Shown piece by piece: positions 44,261 to 52,556 of a stretch of DNA of 64,000 nucleotides (position 1 is the stretch's first letter; the number at the start of each line of letters is the position of its first letter). The notes below the pieces were generated by a model that saw nothing but the letters and a program-made list of their open reading frames with translations, ran no database searches and was not told the DNA's origin. The DNA lies in NCBI RefSeq assembly GCF_001407835.1, contig NZ_CYUO01000004.1, forward strand, positions 542,771 to 606,770, given 5' to 3'. Origin of the DNA: Lagierella massiliensis (GTDB lineage Bacteria; Bacillota; Clostridia; Tissierellales; Peptoniphilaceae). The position numbers and the translations under genes were made by a program.

Positions 44261-46548
44261 AATTTTTATCCACAAGAAATTCCAATTTAAAAATTTCAAG
44301 TAGAGAGGCCATTATAAATGGAATCTCTGAAGATGGAGGGCTTTATGTACCTGAAAGCTTTCCATCTTTCGATATAATGGAGAATTTAAATCTTTCTTAT
44401 AAAGAATTGGCTCATAAAATCCTTTCACTATACTTAATGGATTTTGATAGTGACGACCTGCTTGATATTATAGAAAAATCATATGAAAGCTTTGAAGATG
44501 GAATTGCTAAAATTTCCTATAATAAAGATTTTTATTTGGAACTTTATCATGGGAGGACTTCTGCATTTAAGGACTTTGCCCTATGTCTTCTTCCAAACCT
44601 ATTGTCATATGCAAAAAAATCCCTTGGTATTAATGAAAAGACTTTAATTTTAACAGCCACTTCCGGGGACACTGGCAAGGCTGCCCTTGAAGGCTTTTAT
44701 AATACTGAAGACATCGACATCTTGGTGCTATATCCAACGGAAGGTGTAAGTTCCATCCAAAAGGCACAAATGGACACAACTGGGTCACTAAACTCCAAAG
44801 TTATTTCCATTGACGGAAACTTCGACGATGCACAAAATGGAGTAAAAAGTATTTTTAGTGATGAAGAAGTGAAAGAGAAATTAAAGAAGCAAAATATAAA
44901 TCTCTCTTCAGCAAACTCCATTAACATTGGTAGACTGATTCCACAAATAGTTTATTATTTTTACGCCTATGCTGACTTGGTGAATAATAAAAAAATATCT
45001 GCGGGAGAAAAAATTTCCTTCTGTGTGCCAACGGGAAACTTTGGGGACATCTTGGCAGGGTATTATGCAAAGGAGATGGGACTTCCAGTAGATAAACTGG
45101 TAATTGCATCAAATGAAAACAATGTTTTGACTGACTTTTTTAAAACGGGAACCTATGATGCAAATAGAGAACTTGTTAAGACAATCTCTCCATCCATGGA
45201 CATTTTAGTTTCATCAAACCTTGAGAGACTTCTTTATCACAAGTCTTCCGACAAAGTTGTAAGAGAGAAGATGGAAGATCTAAAAAATGAAGGTGTTTTT
45301 CAATTTGATGGCGACTTCCATGAATTTTTATTTGGATACACCACTGAGGAAGACACGAAAAAGACCATTGCAAAAGTCTTTAGGGAAGAGGGATATTTAA
45401 TTGACCCTCACACTGGCGTTGCAAAAAATATTGTAGATAAGCTCGGTCTTCACAACACTGTGATTTTATCAACTGCAAGTCCATATAAGTTTTCATCTTC
45501 CGTTCTTGAAGCCCTTGGAGAAGAAGTTTCACATGAGGAGTTTGAAAATATAAATTTGCTTCATAAAGTAACTGGAGTTAAAATTCCAAGTGAAATTAAA
45601 AAGCTAAGGGATAAAAAAATTATTCACAACACAAAGATTTCTAAAGATGAAATTGAACGGGAAGTTTTAAAATTTGCCAACAGGGGAAAGAGGATTTCTG
45701 TTCCAGCAACCTCTGCAAATTTAGGTCCTGGATTTGATGCGCTGGGTATTGCTCTTAATTTAGCAAATACCTGCGAATTTAAAATCACAGAGACGGTAGA
45801 AAATTTTGAAAAAAATGTAAAAGAAAATCTAATATACAGTTCCTACAAATATTCTTTTGATTTTTACAATGAAGAAGTTGTTCCCATTGAGATAGACCTT
45901 GAAACAAATATCCCACTGTCAAGGGGGCTGGGCTCTTCTGCAGCTTGCATAGTTATGGGAGTGTTGGCTGCCTTTTCCGTAATGAAAAGAGATTTTGATA
46001 AAAAGGAAATTTTAAAAATCACAACGGAAGTGGAAGGACACCCGGACAATGTATCGCCAGCAATTTATGGTGGAGCAAATGTCTCAATATTAAATGATGA
46101 TGTTTTTGTAGAGCGATTTGAAATTTCAAACAAGTTTAAATTCCTGGCAATTATTCCAGACTTTGAACTTTCAACAAGGGATGCAAGAGAGGCACTTCCT
46201 AAAGAATACTCAAAGGAAGACGCAGTGTTTAATATCTCAAGGGTTTCCATGCTGATTTTATCTTTGATATCAGGAGATGAAGACAATTTAAAAGCTTCCC
46301 TTGAAGATAAGATTCATGAGCCTTATAGATATAAACTGATTCCTGAAATAGAGGAGATAGAAAAAATTATTAAAGAGTCCAATGCTATTGGTCACTACCT
46401 AAGTGGCGCTGGCTCGACAATAATGGTGATTTTAAATTCTGAAGACGAAACAACAGAAAGTGAAATAAGAAAAAAATTAGAGTGCTTATCAAATTCATAT
46501 TCGGTCATGCCACTTGAAATTGATAAAAGAGGAGCATTTTTAATTTAA
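44257..46548 (+). CDS. thrC-thrB: Fused threonine synthase-homoserine kinase
   Basis: One uninterrupted 763-residue frame. Residues 1-~470 are threonine synthase: SEDGGLYVPESFP, PLP lysine Lys105 in GRTSAFKDFAL, TATSGDTGKAALEGF, PTGNFGDILAGYYAK. A short charged linker follows, then residues ~477-763 are a homoserine kinase of the GHMP family: VPATSANLGPGFDALG and SRGLGSSAACIVMG (ATP loop), HPDNVSPAIYGG, and a C-terminal SGAGSTIM. The two activities are consecutive (homoserine to O-phosphohomoserine to threonine) but the domains are in the reverse of reaction order. Both halves keep their key residues. I see no internal stop or strong ribosome binding site at the junction, so a true bifunctional enzyme is likely. 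Confidence 0.93.
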   Translation: MKFLSTRNSNLKISSREAIINGISEDGGLYVPESFPSFDIMENLNLSYKELAHKILSLYLMDFDSDDLLDIIEKSYESFEDGIAKISYNKDFYLELYHGRTSAFKDFALCLLPNLLSYAKKSLGINEKTLILTATSGDTGKAALEGFYNTEDIDILVLYPTEGVSSIQKAQMDTTGSLNSKVISIDGNFDDAQNGVKSIFSDEEVKEKLKKQNINLSSANSINIGRLIPQIVYYFYAYADLVNNKKISAGEKISFCVPTGNFGDILAGYYAKEMGLPVDKLVIASNENNVLTDFFKTGTYDANRELVKTISPSMDILVSSNLERLLYHKSSDKVVREKMEDLKNEGVFQFDGDFHEFLFGYTTEEDTKKTIAKVFREEGYLIDPHTGVAKNIVDKLGLHNTVILSTASPYKFSSSVLEALGEEVSHEEFENINLLHKVTGVKIPSEIKKLRDKKIIHNTKISKDEIEREVLKFANRGKRISVPATSANLGPGFDALGIALNLANTCEFKITETVENFEKNVKENLIYSSYKYSFDFYNEEVVPIEIDLETNIPLSRGLGSSAACIVMGVLAAFSVMKRDFDKKEILKITTEVEGHPDNVSPAIYGGANVSILNDDVFVERFEISNKFKFLAIIPDFELSTRDAREALPKEYSKEDAVFNISRVSMLILSLISGDEDNLKASLEDKIHEPYRYKLIPEIEEIEKIIKESNAIGHYLSGAGSTIMVILNSEDETTESEIRKKLECLSNSYSVMPLEIDKRGAFLI

Positions 46549-46556
46549 AATGTATA

Positions 46557-46582
46557 AAGGGTCGCATAGTTGGCTCTTTTTT
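46557..46582 (+). terminator. Probable terminator of the threonine operon
   Basis: AAGGGTC (46557-46563) pairs with GGCTCTT (46572-46578) with two G-T pairs, followed by TTTT. Confidence 0.6.
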
Positions 46583-46624
46583 GCTTTCTAAAATCATTTA
46601 GAAAAATATGATATTTATTACATC

Positions 46625-46716
46625 AAAACCTGAGAGTTAAAAAAGTCAAAACCTGGGAGTTAAAAAAGTCGAAATCCGGGAGTTGGAAAATTTAAAAGTT
46701 GGGAGTTATTAAAAAA
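46625..46716 (+). repeat. Four tandem 23-bp degenerate repeats
   Basis: Units at 46625, 46648, 46671 and 46694, each 23 bases with core CCTGGGAGTTAAAAAAGTC. Units 1 and 2 differ by one base (GAGAG versus GGGAG); units 3 and 4 are more degenerate. It lies in the 400-base gap before the J-domain gene. Function unknown; iteron-like binding sites are one possibility. Confidence 0.85.
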
Positions 46717-46806
46717 ATAACTAATCAACATTGTCTGTTTGGGGAAAATAAGCATCATAATATTTTTGTGTTTTTTAATATTACCTATAAATTTTTATTG
46801 GGGTGG

Positions 46807-46848
46807 TATAATATTACATATATAACAGCTACTTTTCAGGAAAAGTAG
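46807..46848 (+). promoter_or_regulatory. Extended -10 promoter with early leader hairpin
   Basis: TGGTATAAT gives an extended -10 (TATAAT 46807-46812). About 17 bases on, CTACTTTTC (46829-46837) pairs perfectly with GAAAAGTAG (46840-46848) at the likely 5' end of the transcript, ~110 bases before the J-domain gene. Confidence 0.6.
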
Positions 46849-46956
46849 TTTGCTATTTAATAAAAGAAATAAAAAATAGTTAAAAATTTTGAATCATAGA
46901 TGAATTTCTGATATTTCGCTTTTACTTAAAATTAAAATTGAGAGAGGGGTATGGTC

Positions 46957-47763
46957 ATGGGGAAAATTATAGAGTTTCCTGATGAAAAAAAGTTAAAAGA
47001 GAAAGTTAAAGAACTTAAAAGCAATTTGGAAGATCTTATTTTTGAAAATAATAATCTTCAATTTGTGATTTGTGAAAATATAAAAATGGAATATATGATT
47101 ATTTTTGGTAGCCTTGAATATGAAATTTATGAAGCTTATTGTAAATATCTTCGTTTACGCAGAAAAAAAGAAATGGTTCAGGCGAAAAAGAATCGCCAAG
47201 AAAGCATAAAAATAAAAAATATTGAGAAAGAGTTAGATGGGGAGTTTCTTGAATATAAGAAGAAGCTTGATGAAAAGATTGAAGAAATAAATGAAGCTAT
47301 TAATCGATCAAAGTCCGATTTTTTATCTGATGAAGAAAATATTTTAATTAAAAAACTATACAAAAATATTGTTAAGAAGTTACATCCTGATTTAAATCCA
47401 GAAATTACAGATGCACAACAGGAACTATTTTATATTGCTACAGAATCTTATAAAGATGGTGATATCATAACTTTACAGTTAATTTTCGACATAGTTAATA
47501 GTGAGGAAATGGAGGATGATGTTTCCTTATTTGGAAAATCATTGCAAGATGAGGTGAAAAGGTTACAAGATTTAGTAAATCAAGTACAGGATGAAGTTAA
47601 TCTAATCAAATCCACGCCACCTTATACTTGGTGTATTTATGTGGAAGATGAGAATAAAAAAATTGAAAAGTTAAATGAATTAAAGCAAGAGCTTAAAAGT
47701 TTTAAAGATGCTATACGAACACAAGAAGAATATATTAACGATTTAATGAGGGACAATATATGA
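46957..47763 (+). CDS. J-domain-like coiled-coil protein
   Basis: 268 residues from ATG 46957; the ATG at 46951 is too near GAGAGGGG to be used well. The N-terminal ~130 residues are long charged helices. Around residues 130-185 lies a DnaJ-type segment: LYKNIVKKLHPDLNPEITDA, with the HPD motif that stimulates Hsp70 ATPase, followed by ATESYKDGDI. The rest is again coiled coil with a short TPPYTWCIYVED break. So it probably recruits DnaK to a target rather than being a general DnaJ (no Gly/Phe or zinc-finger region). It overlaps the HIRAN gene by 4 bases (ATGA) and likely works with it. Confidence 0.75.
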   Translation: MGKIIEFPDEKKLKEKVKELKSNLEDLIFENNNLQFVICENIKMEYMIIFGSLEYEIYEAYCKYLRLRRKKEMVQAKKNRQESIKIKNIEKELDGEFLEYKKKLDEKIEEINEAINRSKSDFLSDEENILIKKLYKNIVKKLHPDLNPEITDAQQELFYIATESYKDGDIITLQLIFDIVNSEEMEDDVSLFGKSLQDEVKRLQDLVNQVQDEVNLIKSTPPYTWCIYVEDENKKIEKLNELKQELKSFKDAIRTQEEYINDLMRDNI

Positions 47764-48161
47764 ATAATTTAGTAAAAAAAGATCAAAGTGAGCTAATTCA
47801 ATATCTTTTGAAGAATGAAGTAGGACTTGATTTACCAAAACCCTTTGAGAGGGATATTTATCTTTTCGATACATATGTTGCTGGAACAACACATATTGAT
47901 GATATTGAAAATATTGGAATAAAAATTAAAGAAGAGGATCGATTAGTTTTTTATCGGGAACCAGAAAATCCACATGATCCACAAGCTATTCGCATAGAAA
48001 CTTTGGGAAAAGAAAAAATTGGATATGTACCTCGTCAAGATAATATTATTTTTTCAAGACTTATGGATGCTGGCAAAGTTCTTTTTGCTAAAGTTATAGA
48101 AAAAGAGATGCGAGGAAGCTGGCTAAAGATAAAAATTAAAATTTACCTTCATGAAAGTTAG
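47760..48161 (+). CDS. HIRAN-domain protein
   Basis: A 133-residue soluble protein. Residues ~35-130 match a HIRAN domain (PF08797): DTYVAGTTHIDDIEN, then LVFYREPENPHDPQAIRIE, then IGYVPRQDNIIFSRLMDAGK. HIRAN domains bind DNA ends or single-stranded 3' ends in eukaryotic HLTF; bacterial stand-alone members are poorly understood. The NPHDPQAI segment is the most conserved part. The start overlaps the preceding J-domain gene's stop (ATGA), and the next gene follows after 8 bases. Confidence 0.8.
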   Translation: MNNLVKKDQSELIQYLLKNEVGLDLPKPFERDIYLFDTYVAGTTHIDDIENIGIKIKEEDRLVFYREPENPHDPQAIRIETLGKEKIGYVPRQDNIIFSRLMDAGKVLFAKVIEKEMRGSWLKIKIKIYLHES

Positions 48162-48169
48162 GAGTAATC

Positions 48170-48790
48170 ATGTACTATAATGGAGAATTTCTTTGGGACA
48201 ATATATGTGTAATTGATAGTCATAATATGAATTTTGATCCTCTTTTAGGAGAAAATTGCTTTATTATTGGGCATCATATAAAGAAGAAATACATATTAGA
48301 AGAATCTGTCAATAAACTTTTAATGGCTGGCTTTAAATTTTTTAATATTTTTGGAGAACAAGCATATCTATGGGCGGAAACCATCCATAAAAAAACAAAC
48401 CTTAATAGTCAAATCCAAGTAGAAGCAAGCAAAGTTGATAGACTGAGAATGTCTTATAATCTTGCTATGTTAGCTACCTTGAAACCAAAATCTATAAATT
48501 TCGTAATTTCGGATGATGAGTATTTTACAGAATACCTTATTGAAGATTTACATGATATATTTTGTGGGGAATTTCAATTTACTCCTCATGACTGGGGAAA
48601 ATTTAGGGATGGATTTGAATTCAACTATCATAGTAAGGATGCTATTATAAGTGTTTCCAAGAAGGATGTTTTGATTGGGTTTCTTGGAGAAGAAAGATAT
48701 TTCTCTACATTTGACGAAGCAATTAGATACAAGCTATTTGATGCTAAGAGCTTTAGCGAAATTTGGTGCGATATATCGAAAAATTATTAG
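48170..48790 (+). CDS. Hypothetical protein of the J-domain/HIRAN cassette
   Basis: A 206-residue soluble protein with no signal peptide, membrane helix or recognised motif. It is rich in aromatic residues (MYYNGEFLWDNICVID, FNIFGEQAYLWAETIHKK) and has a mixed alpha/beta look; ISDDEYFTEYLIEDLHDIF is in the middle. GGAGTAATC lies before the ATG. It ends 143 bases before an IS element. In the same frame after its stop, 46 further codons are open up to the IS insertion, so the 3' region may hold a second decayed gene. Function unknown; cotranscription with the HIRAN and J-domain genes is the only clue. Confidence 0.65.
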   Translation: MYYNGEFLWDNICVIDSHNMNFDPLLGENCFIIGHHIKKKYILEESVNKLLMAGFKFFNIFGEQAYLWAETIHKKTNLNSQIQVEASKVDRLRMSYNLAMLATLKPKSINFVISDDEYFTEYLIEDLHDIFCGEFQFTPHDWGKFRDGFEFNYHSKDAIISVSKKDVLIGFLGEERYFSTFDEAIRYKLFDAKSFSEIWCDISKNY

Positions 48791-48933
48791 CAAAAATTTG
48801 TTTTTAGTAATGCAGATTTTTTAATATCTGTTCTAATTTCATGTGAAATACTTAGTTATAGTATTTTTGGGTTAAAAGAAAATCTAATGGCATATGAAAA
48901 GATAATATTTAAAAATAAAAATACGTGGATTAA
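48791..48933 (+). pseudogene. Possible gene remnant interrupted by the IS element
   Basis: The frame after the preceding TAG is open for 46 codons (FSNADFLISVLISCEILSYS, then FGLKENLMAYEK). If the IS and one TAA target copy are removed, it runs on for about 9 more codons to a TAG near 50428. No start or ribosome binding site is seen. It could be chance in AT-rich DNA. Confidence 0.25.
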
Positions 48934-48980
48934 TGATATGTACCCTCTTTACTGGACAAACCAGTAAGGAGGGTATTTTT

Positions 48981-49547
48981 ATGAAATATAGTTATGAATT
49001 CAAAAAAGAATGCGTACAATTGTATAGAGAAGGTAAATGGCCTGATACACCTGAAGGAGTTGAAGAAAAAAACTTTCATGATTCAATTAGAAAGTGGTTT
49101 AGGTTAGAAGAACTTCATGGACCAGAAATTTTAAAACATGGAAGTAATATTAATTGGACACCTGATGAGAAATTAGAAATTGTATCTAAAGTGATAGCTG
49201 GAAAATCAATAAAGTCTACTGCAATAGAAAAAGGAATTAATGAGGGACAACTTTATTCATGGGTTAACAATTACAAAATTTATGGATATAATGGTCTTGT
49301 AAATAAGAAGAAAGGTCGTAAATCTAAAAATACAACCATGAAAAAGACAAATATCCATAAACCAAAAGAACTTAATGAATCTGAAAGAGAAGAGTTAATA
49401 AGACTTAGAGCAGAAAATGAATATATAAAGGCTGAAAACGAAATAATAAAAAAAGAGATCGCCTTGAGAGAAAAACGTTACGCTGCGCAACTCAAGGCGA
49501 AAAAGCAGCGATTGTCAAACAACTCAAAGACAAAGGATACAAACTAA
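48981..49547 (+). CDS. IS3-family transposase OrfA
   Basis: A 188-residue protein from ATG 48981 with TAAGGAGGG upstream; the longer frame from 48933 starts outside the IS and is not used. Two helix-turn-helix units are seen (FKKECVQLYREGKW; LEIVSKVIAGKSIKSTAIEK, then YSWVNNYKIYGYNGL), followed by a leucine-zipper-like helix (ESEREELIRLRAENEYIKAE), as in the IS150-type OrfA. It binds the terminal repeats. Near its 3' end G-AAA-AAG (49499-49505) can direct a -1 frameshift into OrfB, giving the active OrfAB fusion. Confidence 0.9.
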   Translation: MKYSYEFKKECVQLYREGKWPDTPEGVEEKNFHDSIRKWFRLEELHGPEILKHGSNINWTPDEKLEIVSKVIAGKSIKSTAIEKGINEGQLYSWVNNYKIYGYNGLVNKKKGRKSKNTTMKKTNIHKPKELNESEREELIRLRAENEYIKAENEIIKKEIALREKRYAAQLKAKKQRLSNNSKTKDTN

Positions 49548-49570
49548 AATATCTTTTAATAGCTATTGAT

Positions 49571-50362
49571 TTGCCAAGGTCAACATACTATTTTGAAATG
49601 AAAAAAGTTGATGTTGTTAGTATTAGGAATAAGCATATAGAAAATAAGATATCTGAGATATTCACCTATCATAAAGGAAGATACGGTGTCAGAAGAGTAT
49701 ATAGAGAATTATTGAATCAAGGATATACAATAAATCATAAAAGAGTTCAAAGGATAATGCATGAACTAAAACTATTTGGAAAAAGACCTAAAGAAAAATA
49801 TCACTCATATAAGGGAAAAACAGGTAAAGTAGCTGATAATATAATAAATAGAGATTTCAATGCAGATAGACCTCTACAAAAATGGACCACTGATGTATCT
49901 CAATTTAACTTCTCATGGGGTAAATGCTACATTTCTCCAATACTTGATATGTATACCAACGAGATTATCTCTTACGATTTATCCTTAAGTCCTAATTTAA
50001 AACAAATATCTAATATGTTAACAAAAGCATTTAGCAAATTTCCAAAACTAAATGACTTGATACTTCATTCAGATCAAGGTTGGCAATACCAACATAATTA
50101 TTACGTAAATGAACTAAAAAAACATGGCATAAAACAATCAATGTCAAGGAAAGGCAATTGTTATGATAACTCTATCATGGAAACATTTTTTGGCAGGTTA
50201 AAAAATGAAGTTTTTTATGGTTATGAAAAGAGCTATAGTTCTTTTGAAGAATTTTCAAGAACAATTGAGGAATATATATATTATTACAATAACGAAAGAA
50301 TTCAATCAAAAACAAAATGGATGCCACCTATAAAATATAGGATAGCATCCTCTTGCAAATAA
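49571..50362 (+). CDS. IS3-family transposase OrfB (DDE integrase domain)
   Basis: 263 residues are counted from TTG 49571, but the -1 frame is open back to the slip site at ~49505 (coding AIVKQLKDKGYKLKYLLIAI), so the natural product is the OrfAB fusion. The domain has HTH_21 (YHKGRYGVRRVYRELLNQG) and an rve catalytic core: first Asp in WTTDVSQF, second in LHSDQGWQYQ, Glu in NSIMETFFGRLKNE. All three catalytic residues are present and the frame is unbroken, so the element may still be active. It ends 39 bases before the right IS end. Confidence 0.92.
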   Translation: MPRSTYYFEMKKVDVVSIRNKHIENKISEIFTYHKGRYGVRRVYRELLNQGYTINHKRVQRIMHELKLFGKRPKEKYHSYKGKTGKVADNIINRDFNADRPLQKWTTDVSQFNFSWGKCYISPILDMYTNEIISYDLSLSPNLKQISNMLTKAFSKFPKLNDLILHSDQGWQYQHNYYVNELKKHGIKQSMSRKGNCYDNSIMETFFGRLKNEVFYGYEKSYSSFEEFSRTIEEYIYYYNNERIQSKTKWMPPIKYRIASSCK

Positions 50363-50561
50363 TTAATTTAATAATGTGTCCAGTTTTATGGGTACACATC
50401 ATAAGCATAGGAATTTAACAGTTTTTTAGTGAAAAATTGCACTTAATCTTAAAATCATCTAAAATATATTCAACCAATTAATATTGGTCAACTATAAGAT
50501 AGCAATGTATTTTTTAAGTATATTGATTAAAGATAGTGATATGAAAAACTAAGAAGATTCA

Positions 50562-51128
50562 ATGAACTATAAAACTATGGAGAACTATACAAGATCTTGG
50601 GGTGATTTTTTGAAAGTTTATTCTACTAAACAAGAACTGAAAACTGAAATAAGTAAATCCTATGAGAAATATATTTCAGAATTCGATGATATTCCTGAAA
50701 CTTTAAAGGATAAAAGGGTTGATGGGGTTGATAGGACTCCAGCTGAAAACTTAGCTTATCAAGTGGGATGGACCACGTTAGTTCTTAAGTGGGAAGAGGA
50801 TGAAAAAAATGGATTAGATGTGAAGACTCCAACTGAAGAATTTAAGTGGAATCAGCTTGGGGAGTTATATAAATGGTTTACAGATACCTATGCAAATTTA
50901 TCGATAGAGGAGTTGAGACATAGATTAGGTGATAATATTGATTCCATTTATGATATGATTGATTCTTTAAGTGAGGAAGAATTATTTAAGCCACATATGA
51001 GAAAATGGGCTGACGAATCGACTAAAACTGCAGTATGGGAAGTATACAAATTTATTCATGTGAACACTGTTGCTCCATTTAAAACTTTTAGGACGAAAAT
51101 AAGAAAATGGAAAAAAATTGTGCTATAG
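50562..51128 (+). CDS. ClbS/DfsB-family four-helix-bundle protein
   Basis: A 188-residue soluble protein that fits the ClbS/DfsB family (PF08020, formerly DUF1706): early LKTEISKSYEKYISEFDDIP, the central RTPAENLAYQVGWTTLVLKWEE, and a C-terminal RKWADESTKTAVWEVYKFIHVNTVAPFKTFRTKIRKW tail (given here as family hallmark regions). Family members are DinB-like; ClbS protects its host against colibactin, but most homologues have no known substrate. The ribosome binding site is weak (AAGAAG). It stands alone after the IS, with a terminator downstream. Bases 50405-50561 hold nothing else recognised. Confidence 0.85.
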   Translation: MNYKTMENYTRSWGDFLKVYSTKQELKTEISKSYEKYISEFDDIPETLKDKRVDGVDRTPAENLAYQVGWTTLVLKWEEDEKNGLDVKTPTEEFKWNQLGELYKWFTDTYANLSIEELRHRLGDNIDSIYDMIDSLSEEELFKPHMRKWADESTKTAVWEVYKFIHVNTVAPFKTFRTKIRKWKKIVL

Positions 51129-51211
51129 AGTGATGCTTGCTTAAAAGATATTTTAGGTTGATTTTTTATAAGGAATGAAAATGACGTTTTTTTGAATTTT
51201 AAATTTATTTT

Positions 51212-51237
51212 AGCATCTGTAATCAGGTGCTTTTTTT
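51212..51237 (+). terminator. Terminator of the ClbS/DfsB-like gene
   Basis: AGCATCTG (51212-51219) pairs with CAGGTGCT (51224-51231), loop TAAT, followed by seven T. Confidence 0.9.
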
Positions 51238-51329
51238 ATTTTTAAGTGATTAAAGTAGTTTAACATTTTAAAAATATATATTGTGACGGAAAGAGAGTGA
51301 TATATTTTTTAAAATAATTGTGAAAGTTA

Positions 51330-51358
51330 TTGTTTTTGAGCTATAAAAAAGGTATAAT
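51330..51358 (+). promoter_or_regulatory. Promoter of the TPM-domain gene, with a long leader
   Basis: TTGTTT (51330-51335), 17-base spacer, TATAAT (51353-51358). The ~240-base leader to 51605 is AT-rich; it holds an orphan AAAGGAGG at 51499-51506 with no open frame after it, perhaps a decayed small gene. Nothing else is recognised in it. Confidence 0.6.
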
Positions 51359-51604
51359 TATGCTAAATAAAATGATTATAAAAATAACTATTAAGTTTAC
51401 TGTAGAAAGAAAGATTTAATAATTTATAAATAGGAATGTTGCTATATTGATGTGAGACTTTATATAACTGAAAAAGGCAATTTAATTAAATTAAAACAAA
51501 GGAGGACAGAAGTAAAATAAATTTATTAAAATACTGTTATTAGTTAGTGTTTAAAATGCTTATGTAAAAGTCACAAAATAACTATCATATTTAAGGAGTA
51601 AACT

Positions 51605-52456
51605 ATGAAAAAAGTAAAATTAATTGTGGTGAATTTGATATTTGTTTTAATTTTATTCGCTTTTCCAGTTAGGGCTATAGCAAATTCAGTACCAGATGCA
51701 CCAAAAGATTTCTATCTTGATAATTTAAATATGTTGGATCAAGCTACAAAGGATAATATTACAAATACCAATAAAGAATTAGAAAAAAAGACAGGATCTC
51801 AAGTAGTTGTTGCGACTATTAAAAATAAGGATTCTTTACCTATCGCCGATATTGCTGTTGAAATTTTTAATAAATGGAAGATAGGTGATGAAAAAAAGAA
51901 TAATGGTGCTTTGATTTTGATTACAGAAGATGATGCTACAGGAAAAAGGGAAGTCTATATCTCAACAGGGTATGGGATTGAAGGACGGTTGAACGACGGA
52001 AAAGTTGGGAGAATAATAGATAGTTTTATGCTGGAAAGTTTAAAAGCTGGTGACTACTCAAAGGCTTTAAATGAAGGCTTTAATGCGGTTGTAGCAGAAA
52101 TTGCTGATGAGTATGAAGTTAAATTAGATGGAAATTATGAAAATTATCTGACTGAAAACACAGGTTCACAAGGAGGAGCAGCTCTTTTAATAATGGCGAT
52201 TATATTTGTTTTCTTCTTAATTTTCATAAATTCATTTTTGAAAACTGTTTTTGATACAAGTCTTTTAGGTCTTTTTAGTAGGGACAAAAGACATTCAAAA
52301 AAATCCTATAGATCTACATATAAAAATTCCTACGACAATGGATTTGATGATGACGATGACGACTATAGTTCTTCATCTTATGATAACGATTCATTTGGAG
52401 GTTTTTCAGGCGGTGGAGGAAGTACCGGCGGAGGTGGAGCTGGAAGAAGTTTTTAG
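51605..52456 (+). CDS. TPM-domain (YgcG-type) membrane protein
   Basis: A 283-residue protein. Residues 1-28 are a signal peptide (VKLIVVNLIFVLILFAFPV). The TPM domain (PF04536) spans ~35-175: FYLDNLNMLDQATKDNI, TGSQVVVATIKN, VEIFNKWKIGDEKKNNGALI, VYISTGYGIEGRLNDGKVG. A membrane helix at ~195-213 and a Ser/Asp- and Gly-rich tail ending GGGGSTGGGGAGRSF follow, a typical YgcG ending. The TPM domain is extracytoplasmic; proposed roles (phosphatase or assembly factor) are not settled. AAGGAG precedes the ATG. The next gene, a lipoprotein, starts 100 bases on and may be cotranscribed. Confidence 0.88.
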   Translation: MKKVKLIVVNLIFVLILFAFPVRAIANSVPDAPKDFYLDNLNMLDQATKDNITNTNKELEKKTGSQVVVATIKNKDSLPIADIAVEIFNKWKIGDEKKNNGALILITEDDATGKREVYISTGYGIEGRLNDGKVGRIIDSFMLESLKAGDYSKALNEGFNAVVAEIADEYEVKLDGNYENYLTENTGSQGGAALLIMAIIFVFFLIFINSFLKTVFDTSLLGLFSRDKRHSKKSYRSTYKNSYDNGFDDDDDDYSSSSYDNDSFGGFSGGGGSTGGGGAGRSF

Positions 52457-52556
52457 AAATAGAAATTTTATTAGTCATATTGCAATTTATTACCTATTGG
52501 TATTGAATTTTACTAAAATTTTTAATTTAAAGTTATATCAGATGTAGGAGGTAATT

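Larger units (their letters stand above)
48934..50401 (+). mobile_element. IS3-family insertion sequence, apparently intact
   Basis: 1468 bp. Left end TGATATGTACCC...ACTGGACA and right end (reverse complement) TGATGTGTACCC...ACTGGACA are imperfect inverted repeats of ~27 bases. The 3-bp sequence TAA flanks both sides (48931-48933 and 50402-50404) as a target duplication. Two overlapping-frame genes encode the transposase with a G-AAA-AAG slip site between them. Confidence 0.92.

Noticed and set aside
46625-46716. CRISPR array
   Set aside because: The 23-base units are directly adjacent with no spacers and are degenerate.
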